Origin: Pseudomonadota bacterium
GTDB taxonomy: Bacteria > Pseudomonadota > Gammaproteobacteria > Burkholderiales > Burkholderiaceae_B
Assembly: GCA_023439305.1 (NCBI GenBank)
Contig: JAEXOO010000036.1
Coordinates: 1-38,321, forward strand
Direction of reading: 5' to 3'
Length of the DNA stretch: 38,321 nt
The position numbers and the translations under genes were made by a program. Of the stretch, positions 33,001 to 38,321 are shown in pieces (positions within the stretch are counted from its first letter, which is position 1; the number at the start of each line of letters is the position of its first letter). The notes under the pieces were generated by a model. It searched no databases. It worked only from the letters and a program-made list of their open reading frames with translations, and had not been told where the DNA came from.

Positions 33001-33825
33001 CTACGCTATCCGCAGACTGTATTGCGCCAGCCAACCAGCCATGTCCTGGCTGGACAAGACCTGATATTCCGCCACGCGCTGCGCCCCCACCGGATCGCCC
33101 GGCACGGTCTCCAGCGCAGGATGACACATCAGGCTGTCGCCATGCTGCATGGCAGCCAGCCAGGCCTGTGTCAGGCGTCGGTAACGCGCTTCTCCGCCCT
33201 TGAAGTCATACACGCCGACAAACCCGGCATTCAGCGTCACCCCTTTAGCGCTCGCCATGCGGGCCAGGGCATCCGCCCCTAACGCTGCGATTACCCGCGC
33301 CTTGAAACGCTCGCCAAAACTGAAGTTCGCCCCCAGCCGTTGGGCGCCCGTATAGCGCAGCCAGGGCAGATGACCGCCATAGCGGCGCTCTAACTCTTGG
33401 AGCAAGGCATCACGAATCTGCGGCAATTGATGTACATGTTGATGCCCGTCGATGTAGTCCGGCCCCTGGTCCAGCGCCGCCTCGAACAAGTCGCATTGAC
33501 GCGCAATGCTGGCCTTGATCTTGGCCGGATCCAGACGCTGCATCAGGCTGCCCAGAATCACGCGCTTGAGCGGCATGGCATAGACGCCCGGTGTGGCGGC
33601 GAACTCGGTAAAATTCAGGTGCAGGCCTTTTTGCAGACGGGTCTGCCGCAGCAGCGGAGCATTCTGGACGAAACTACTCCCGTCCACCAAGCAGGATGTA
33701 CCCGATAAGCGGCGTTGCTCAGCCAGACGCAGCACGGCCTGGTCGACCGCCGGCGCCATGCCGAAATCGTCTGCACACACACTGATCTGCCTGTCCTTGC
33801 CCACTGCCCGCTCCACGGTCGCCAT
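33001..33825 (-). CDS. lgmC: YdjC/ChbG-HpnK-type deacetylase, LgmC-like
   Basis: 274 residues from ATG 33825. Metal and active-site motifs are VCADDFG (Asp19-Asp20), KGLHLNFTE (His69) and DGHQHVHQLP (His128-His132), as in YdjC carbohydrate deacetylases. Beside LgmA-, LgmB- and LgmD-like genes its likely job is removing the N-acetyl group from undecaprenyl-phosphate-GlcNAc. The ATG has only a poor ribosome site. A GTG seven codons in (33804) has GGAG 6 bases upstream and would give the usual short start before ADDFG, so the true start may be 33804. The ATG version overlaps the divergent lgmD start codon by 2 bases. Confidence 0.87.
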   Translation of the reverse strand: MATVERAVGKDRQISVCADDFGMAPAVDQAVLRLAEQRRLSGTSCLVDGSSFVQNAPLLRQTRLQKGLHLNFTEFAATPGVYAMPLKRVILGSLMQRLDPAKIKASIARQCDLFEAALDQGPDYIDGHQHVHQLPQIRDALLQELERRYGGHLPWLRYTGAQRLGANFSFGERFKARVIAALGADALARMASAKGVTLNAGFVGVYDFKGGEARYRRLTQAWLAAMQHGDSLMCHPALETVPGDPVGAQRVAEYQVLSSQDMAGWLAQYSLRIA

Positions 33826-34201
33826 GTCTCGTCAACTTATTCTATTCATTCTTGTCGGCACCCTAGCCGCCTTCACACACTGGGGCATTGTAATCGCTGT
33901 CGTGCAATTGCTAGACGCGCCCGCGCTGCTGGCCAATCTGTGCGGCTGGCTGATCGCTTTCGGCGTCTCGTTCAGCGGCCATTATTGGCTGACTTTCCGC
34001 CAACAAAAGGCGCGGCTGGCTCCTGCCCTGAAACGTTTCTTCGTGGTGTCGGCCGCTGGTTTTGCCGTCAACGAAGCCAGCTATGCCTTGCTGCTGAAAT
34101 ACAGCGGCCTGCGCTACGACATTCTGCTGGGACTGATTCTTATCGCCCTGGCCGTGCTGACGTTCCTGGCTGGCCGTCTGTGGGCGTTCCGCCGCACATG
34201 A
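33824..34201 (+). CDS. lgmD: GtrA-family membrane protein, LgmD-like
   Basis: 125 residues with four transmembrane helices (about 4-24, 33-52, 70-90, 98-118). GtrA features are FILVGTLAAFTHWG at the N-terminus, CGWLIAFGVSFSGHYWLTFR in the middle and FLAGRLWAFRR at the end. GtrA proteins are thought to flip polyprenyl-phosphate sugars. No good ribosome site is visible. It runs opposite to lgmC, lgmB and lgmA, starts at or beside the lgmC start, and its last 62 bp overlap the end of lgmB on the other strand. Confidence 0.85.
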   Translation: MSRQLILFILVGTLAAFTHWGIVIAVVQLLDAPALLANLCGWLIAFGVSFSGHYWLTFRQQKARLAPALKRFFVVSAAGFAVNEASYALLLKYSGLRYDILLGLILIALAVLTFLAGRLWAFRRT

Positions 34202-35810
34202 AGGCATGGTCGTCCTGATCAAAGCGCCACAGGGCAATGCGATGGTCTTCGTACAATTGCTGGGCATGCGTCAGAACGACGCTACGCCGCACGGCATCGG
34301 GCGGACCGATAAACCAGACGACGCTCTGGCTGCTGCGGCATAGTTGCGCGCGCAGTGCGGGGCGGTCTATGAGCGTCAACGCACCGCGCTGCGGTTCGAA
34401 TCGCGCCGCCTCGACCAACTCCTTGCGCCAGTTGTCCGTGCGGGCGATCTCCGGGTCTGACCAATCCCCCAGGACGCTGACCGTCTTCAGGCCCGGTACA
34501 TAAAAACCCAGATCGTAACGGTAGTCGTTCAGAAAGACGACCTGATCGCCCGGCTGGTATTGCTGTGTCAGCACCTGGCCCAGTGCGCGGCTGTTGACCT
34601 GGGGACGCCACACCATGACGGCCACGGCCGTAAGACAGACCGCCATGCCTGCCGCCAGACTCCAGAGCGCTCGCTTATCAACCTCCGCCGCCCGCCCCTG
34701 ACCGCGGCGGCGCACGATCGCATCCGCCAGAAAGAAGCCCCAAGGCCCGATCGCGGGAAGTATGTAGCCGACCAGCTTGGAATTGGGAATGGAAAAGAAC
34801 ACCAGCACCGTCAGCAGGGCCGACAGCATCAGCCCGCGCACGGAGCCCAGATCATCCGCCGGCTTGCGCGCTGTGCGTCGGCGCTGGAACAGAAAGGGTG
34901 TCCAGCTCAAGGTGGCGACCGGCATCAAAGCGAAATAGAACCAGAACGGCTGCGGATTGTTGAAACCCGTCTCCAGAAAACGCTGGAAATGTTGATAAAC
35001 GATGTAATAGTCAAAGAATCCCGGGTAGCGCGCCTGCATGGCCCACATCCAGGGGGTCGCCACCAGGGCCAGAACGCCCAGGCCGGTCAGGGAAAACAGC
35101 CGCCATAACGTGGTGAACTGCCTGCGCCCCGCGAGCCAGAACGTCAGAATGGCCCCGGGGATCATGATGCCGATCAGGCCCTTGGCCAGGAACGCCAGGC
35201 CCGCCGTGGCGTACAGTCCCATCAAGGCCCAGCGATGCGGCAAGCCTTGCTCTATCTGCAAGGAAGCATGCGCGCCCAACAGCACGCAGCAAGTGATCCA
35301 GGCGGCCACCGTCATATCCAGATTGGCGTAGTGCGATGCGCCGAACAAAAGAGGGCTGGTCGCCAGAATCAACGCCGTCCACCCCGCGTGAGGACGGCTT
35401 GCATGACGCCGGCAGAAGGCGTGCATCGCCCCGATCAGCAAGGCCGCCATCAGGGCCGGAACCAGGCGAGCGCCCACGAAGTTCACGCCAAGCACTTTAA
35501 GACTCAGCGCGGTCAGCCAATACTGCAGAGGCGGTTTATGAAAAAAAGGCAGCCCATCCAGGCGCGGCACCAGATAGTCGCCTGACTCCAGCATGGACAG
35601 AGCCACGCCGACATAGCGCCCTTCGTCTGGGATCAGCAAGGGATAGGCCCCCAGCGTCAGGCCAAACCACAACAAGGAAAGAAGTCCAACGTAGATGCTG
35701 GACATCGCTCCCAGGCGCTGTACAGCCAGGGTCAGCCAGCGGCCCAGGCCGCGCGATGGCGCGGCAGAAAGCTCAGAGGCGGAAACAGAAAGCGGATTAT
35801 CGATACTCAT
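34140..35810 (-). CDS. lgmB: ArnT-like lipid A glycosyltransferase, LgmB-like
   Basis: 556 residues of the GT83/ArnT type, with about 12 hydrophobic segments. The first periplasmic loop has LLIPDEGRYVGVALSM, the catalytic D-E-x-R-Y motif of ArnT, followed by LPFFHKPPLQYWLTAL. A C-terminal periplasmic domain occupies roughly 400-556. It would transfer a sugar (glucosamine in Bordetella) from an undecaprenyl carrier to lipid A phosphates on the outer face of the inner membrane, lowering negative charge. It follows lgmA by 91 bp on the same strand. Confidence 0.9.
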   Translation of the reverse strand: MSIDNPLSVSASELSAAPSRGLGRWLTLAVQRLGAMSSIYVGLLSLLWFGLTLGAYPLLIPDEGRYVGVALSMLESGDYLVPRLDGLPFFHKPPLQYWLTALSLKVLGVNFVGARLVPALMAALLIGAMHAFCRRHASRPHAGWTALILATSPLLFGASHYANLDMTVAAWITCCVLLGAHASLQIEQGLPHRWALMGLYATAGLAFLAKGLIGIMIPGAILTFWLAGRRQFTTLWRLFSLTGLGVLALVATPWMWAMQARYPGFFDYYIVYQHFQRFLETGFNNPQPFWFYFALMPVATLSWTPFLFQRRRTARKPADDLGSVRGLMLSALLTVLVFFSIPNSKLVGYILPAIGPWGFFLADAIVRRRGQGRAAEVDKRALWSLAAGMAVCLTAVAVMVWRPQVNSRALGQVLTQQYQPGDQVVFLNDYRYDLGFYVPGLKTVSVLGDWSDPEIARTDNWRKELVEAARFEPQRGALTLIDRPALRAQLCRSSQSVVWFIGPPDAVRRSVVLTHAQQLYEDHRIALWRFDQDDHAFMCGGTPTDGQPGTSARPGR

Positions 35811-35901
35811 CGTTCAGAGCCAAACCAACAGGGTTCGGCAGCCACGGCTGTGGCTGTCGGAAGCGATTCAGAATATCGATGGAGCGTTGAACGCGGTCGC
35901 G

Positions 35902-36879
35902 TCAGGACACGTCGTCAGACGGCGACGACTCCAGCCCCTTGCCCTGGCGACGGCGCACCAGGTACAAAGGCCGGTTCTTGACCTCGGCAAAAATCCGCGC
36001 CACATACTCGCCCACAATCCCCAGCGACAGCATGTTCACCCCGGCAAAAAACAGCACGACGGTAATCAAGGTTGTCCATCCGCGCACGGAGTCGCCGAAG
36101 ATCAAGTGCTTGAAAATAATGAACAAGCCATAGCCGAAGGACAACATGGCCAGCCCTGCCCCCATCAGGCACAACAGGCGCAGCGGCCAAGTCGTGAAGG
36201 CCGTCAGGCCATCCACGGCAAACCGCAGCAGCTTGCCAGGACGGAAACGGCTGACTCCGTGCAAGCGCTCGGCGGGCGAATAGTAAATCGGCTCGGACGG
36301 ATAGCCGACCCAGGCGAACAAGCCCTTCATGAAACGGCTGCGTTCGGGCAGAGCCAGCAAGGCCTCGACCACGCAGCGGTCCAACAAGCGGAAATCACCC
36401 GCATCCCGCGGCACACGCAAACCGCTGGATGTGCGCATCAGCTTGTAGAACACGCTCGTGCCCACCCGCTTCATCCAGGTCTCGTCGTCGCGGGTTTCCC
36501 GTACGGCATAGACCATTTCCACCCCGGATTGCCAGCGTTCCAACATGGCGGCAATCAAGGCGGGAGGATGCTGCAAGTCGGCGTCCATGCAGACGACCAC
36601 CTGGCCTCGGCTGGCCTGCAGGCCAGCTGTCAGCGCCGCTTCTTTGCCGAAATTGCGCGACAGCTGGATATAGACCAGTTGCGGATAGGTCTGGTGCAGA
36701 TGCTCCACCACCAGCGGTGTCGCATCGGTACTGCCATCGTCCACAAAAATGATCTCGAAGTCCTGCACCAGCTCACGCAACTGCGCGACCAATACCGGCA
36801 TCAACGCAGGCAGATTATCCGCCTCATTCAATCCTGGAATGACGCAGGAAAGCGTCCGGGCTTGTCTCGTGGTAGTCAT
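35902..36879 (-). CDS. lgmA: ArnC/GtrB-like polyprenyl-phosphate glycosyltransferase, LgmA-like
   Basis: 325 residues. A GT-A domain (1-225) opens with LSCVIPGLNEADNLP and has VDDGSTD (46-52), SRNFGKEAALTAGL and DADLQHPP (99-106). Two C-terminal helices (about 235-255 and 268-290) anchor it in the membrane, as in GtrB and ArnC. It would load the sugar (N-acetylglucosamine in the Bordetella pathway) onto undecaprenyl phosphate on the cytoplasmic face. GAGG lies 5 bases before the ATG. It is first in the minus-strand lgmA-lgmB transcript. Confidence 0.92.
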   Translation of the reverse strand: MTTTRQARTLSCVIPGLNEADNLPALMPVLVAQLRELVQDFEIIFVDDGSTDATPLVVEHLHQTYPQLVYIQLSRNFGKEAALTAGLQASRGQVVVCMDADLQHPPALIAAMLERWQSGVEMVYAVRETRDDETWMKRVGTSVFYKLMRTSSGLRVPRDAGDFRLLDRCVVEALLALPERSRFMKGLFAWVGYPSEPIYYSPAERLHGVSRFRPGKLLRFAVDGLTAFTTWPLRLLCLMGAGLAMLSFGYGLFIIFKHLIFGDSVRGWTTLITVVLFFAGVNMLSLGIVGEYVARIFAEVKNRPLYLVRRRQGKGLESSPSDDVS

Positions 36880-37164
36880 TGATCCTCGAACGGCGAAGCT
36901 GTAACAAAATAATAGTCAGCCGACAAAAAGTAATCGTATCTCGCCAGACGGGCCATTGCAATTTCGGCCACACGGCGCATATGCCTACCTTTTGATCGCT
37001 GCTGTGTCCCAACCACGCCGCGACGCTACTAATAGACAACGCAAGACTGCTCGTCCCGCGTCGCATCCATACTCTGAAATCAAGTCCAGTGTATGAAAGC
37101 GGGCGTTGAATCGGCGTTAAATCGGTCGAATCCACACCCCCTTGAAATGCACTTGGGCGTCCGC
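36880..37164. other. Divergent intergenic region upstream of lgmA and the globin gene
   Basis: The larger part of a 347-bp gap. No gene is supported; the minus-strand open frames here lack ribosome sites. It must hold the lgmA promoter; on the minus strand TATTAT near 36910 could be a -10, but I find no matching -35. At 37102-37133 there are tandem 11-bp repeats (GGCGTTGAATC, GGCGTTAAATC, then a degraded third copy GGTCGAATCC). Confidence 0.5.
37102..37133. repeat. Tandem 11-bp direct repeats
   Basis: GGCGTTGAATC (37102-37112) and GGCGTTAAATC (37113-37123) differ at one base and are followed by GGTCGAATCC (37124-37133), a diverged third copy. The period equals about one helical turn. They lie 32-63 bp upstream of the globin -35 box, where an activator or iteron-type binding site would be placed. 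Confidence 0.5.
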
Positions 37165-37193
37165 TTGACCCCTGGCGGCAAAGCCCATAAGAT
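37165..37193 (+). promoter_or_regulatory. Sigma-70 promoter of the globin-nsrR operon
   Basis: TTGACC (37165-37170) and TAAGAT (37188-37193) are separated by exactly 17 bp. Transcription would start near 37200, giving a leader of about 27 nt. The -10 box overlaps the NsrR operator by 5 bp. Confidence 0.75.
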
Positions 37194-37211
37194 GGATCGT
37201 AAATATATCTT
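37189..37211. promoter_or_regulatory. NsrR operator
   Basis: A 23-bp imperfect inverted repeat with outer arms AAGATG and ATCTT and inner AAAT. It has the same length and arms as the published NsrR consensus (AAGATGCATTT-n-AAATGCATCTT) and matches it at about 17 of 22 defined positions. It covers most of the -10 box and the predicted start point, so bound NsrR would block the promoter. Confidence 0.75.
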
Positions 37212-37226
37212 TAAGCCACAACTGTC

Positions 37227-37631
37227 ATGACCACAAGCACCCTTTGCACCCGCCAGGAAATTCACGATCTGGTCTGGGATTTCTACGACCGCATACGTAT
37301 GGACGAAGTCCTGGGACCCGTGTTTTCAGAACGCATCAAAGACTGGGATACGCACCTGGGCGTCATGGAGGAGTTCTGGTCTTCGCTGTTGCTCAAAACC
37401 GACGGCTACCAAGGCAACCCCATGGGCAAGCATCTGTCGCTCAGCCACATCCAAGCCAGCCATTTCGAGCAATGGCTGCGCCTGTTCAAGGAAACCTGCG
37501 AAGAGCGCGACAATCAAGCCATGGCGGAACTGGCTCTGGAATACGCCCAGCGCATCGCCCGCAGCTTCTGGTTCGGCTACCAGTTCCAGCACAACCCGAC
37601 CCAGGTTTCCACCGACCTGCAAATGCCCTGA
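37227..37631 (+). CDS. Group III truncated haemoglobin
   Basis: 134 residues. The sequence lines up with Campylobacter Ctb: VWDFYDRIRMDEVLGPVF with the B10 Tyr (Tyr20), DTHLGVMEEFW with the E7 His (His43), GNPMGKHLSLS with the proximal haem ligand (His69), and HFEQWLRLF with the G8 Trp (Trp83). Members bind O2 and NO and are linked to nitrosative-stress protection. The ribosome site is weak. It is cotranscribed with nsrR, which starts 4 bases after its stop. Confidence 0.92.
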   Translation: MTTSTLCTRQEIHDLVWDFYDRIRMDEVLGPVFSERIKDWDTHLGVMEEFWSSLLLKTDGYQGNPMGKHLSLSHIQASHFEQWLRLFKETCEERDNQAMAELALEYAQRIARSFWFGYQFQHNPTQVSTDLQMP

Positions 37632-37635
37632 CCTC

Positions 37636-38100
37636 ATGCGCCTGACCAATCTGACCGACTACGCCTTGCGCCTGCTGATGTACCTGGGCCAACATGAGGA
37701 CCGGCTCTGTACCATCGCGGAAGTGGCTCAATATCACCAGATCTCCGAAGCCCACCTGATGAAAGTCACCCACCTGCTGGCCAAGGGCGGGTGGATCCAG
37801 ACCCAGCGCGGCAAGAACGGCGGCATGCGACTGTCGCGCCCCGCCCAGGACATGAACCTAGGCCAGTTGGTGCGCTATACCGAAAATGACCTGGCGGTGG
37901 TGGAATGCCTGGGCAGCGGCAGCCACTGCGTGCTCAGCGGCCGCTGCGGCCTGAGCGGCATCCTGAACCAGGCGCTGGCCCAGTTCCTGGCGCACCTGGA
38001 CGGCTTTACCCTCAAAGACATCGTCCCGCCCTCCCCCGGCAGCGAACAGACAATAAGCTGGCCCACGACCAGCCGCACGGCAAGCTCCACGGCCCTCTGA
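37636..38100 (+). CDS. nsrR: NO-sensing Rrf2-family repressor NsrR
   Basis: 154 residues. MRLTNLTDYALRLLMYLG with Asp8, then a winged HTH (IAEVAQYHQISEAHLMKVTHLL, wing RGKNGGMRLSRP), and three cluster cysteines Cys91, Cys98 and Cys104 (VECLGSGSHCVLSGRCGL). The first Cys gap is two residues longer than in E. coli NsrR. NO attack on the Fe-S cluster releases the repressor from DNA. The NsrR box in its own operon promoter implies negative feedback. The last 20 or so residues (Ser/Thr-rich) are not conserved in the family as I know it. Confidence 0.93.
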   Translation: MRLTNLTDYALRLLMYLGQHEDRLCTIAEVAQYHQISEAHLMKVTHLLAKGGWIQTQRGKNGGMRLSRPAQDMNLGQLVRYTENDLAVVECLGSGSHCVLSGRCGLSGILNQALAQFLAHLDGFTLKDIVPPSPGSEQTISWPTTSRTASSTAL

Positions 38101-38321
38101 AAAATTACAAATACCAGTTGGTCAGGAAAAAAAGCCCGACAGTGTAAGGCCGGTGGCCCTGATGCGGCGGGCTGGGTCCTTCGCCCGCGCACAGCGCCGG
38201 CAAGCCGTCAGCCTGGGCAACTCATTCAGCGCCTTGGACGGCGTCCGTAAAAAAAATCGGCAGCCATACAACCCCTCTGTGTAATGCACAGGGACTAAAA
38301 GTGGCGGGCCTCAAAAAGCGG
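38101..38321. other. Right-edge region, possible end of a minus-strand gene with terminator
   Basis: No complete gene. On the minus strand AGCCCG (38173-38168) pairs with CGGGCT (38138-38133) around an inner GGCC/GGCC hairpin, followed by a T run (38132-38127), which could terminate a gene entering from the right. One minus-strand frame ends at 38295 (PLFEARHF then stop) and another at 38223. I cannot tell whether either is coding. A small inverted repeat CTGTG/CACAG lies near 38276-38290. Confidence 0.3.

Noticed and set aside
38101..38321. Protein-coding end of a neighbouring gene on the minus strand
   Set aside because: Several frames give plausible-looking C-termini in the same stretch and the window ends too soon to choose, so no CDS is claimed.

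Overview
The window looks like a chromosomal segment of a betaproteobacterium of the Alcaligenaceae (Bordetella/Achromobacter/Alcaligenes relatives). The evidence is the high-GC, C/G-ending codon use, a soluble NAD-linked formate dehydrogenase of the fds type, a TRAP transporter with its own sensor kinase, and a four-gene set matching the Bordetella lgm lipid A glucosamine locus. There is no phage, transposon, IS element or CRISPR array. It is mostly housekeeping and metabolic sequence with short intergenic gaps.

Layout, left to right. (1) 1-170: the 3' end of a tRNA-Glu, a complete tRNA-Asp and a terminator. (2) 207-6709: a small secreted protein of unknown function, a TetR regulator with a two-gene RND efflux system (lipoprotein adaptor plus pump, no outer-membrane channel gene), a DUF3293 protein and a 4HBT-type thioesterase. 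(3) 6989-10203: bioB with a DMT-family transporter, then an orphan BMP-family binding protein with a Tat-like signal. (4) 10518-12524: an MFS transporter and a Prx5-type peroxiredoxin, both on the minus strand. (5) 12708-18495: a TRAP operon (dctP-dctQ-dctM, minus) divergent from a DctB-like histidine kinase and a FixJ-like response regulator (plus). (6) 18635-23371: molybdenum cofactor genes moaC-moaD-moaE-moaB-moeA (plus) converging on moaA-mobA (minus). (7) 23458-31358: a ModE-HTH/binding-protein regulator (FdsR type) divergent from fdsG-fdsB-fdsA-fdhD-fdsD and a small TfoX-like protein. Groups 6 and 7 form one functional block: pterin and Mo-bisMGD synthesis, cofactor sulfuration (FdhD) and the Mo enzyme that uses the cofactor. 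(8) 31460-32999: a universal stress protein, a DUF442 phosphatase-like protein and a GNAT acetyltransferase. (9) 33001-36879: lgmC, lgmD, lgmB and lgmA-like genes, with lgmD inverted relative to the others. (10) 37165-38100: a group III truncated haemoglobin and nsrR, behind a promoter whose -10 box lies inside a good NsrR operator.

The observations most worth checking are the inverted lgmD (5' end abutting or overlapping lgmC, 3' end overlapping lgmB by 62 bp), the NsrR-box/globin module, a matched pair of putative TetR operators around the efflux regulator gene, the palindromes in the fdsR-fdsG interval, and a terminator between dctP and dctQM. I did not find a clearly new kind of system; most of the window is explained by known families. 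All functions are read from sequence motifs and recalled family knowledge. No database search was run.
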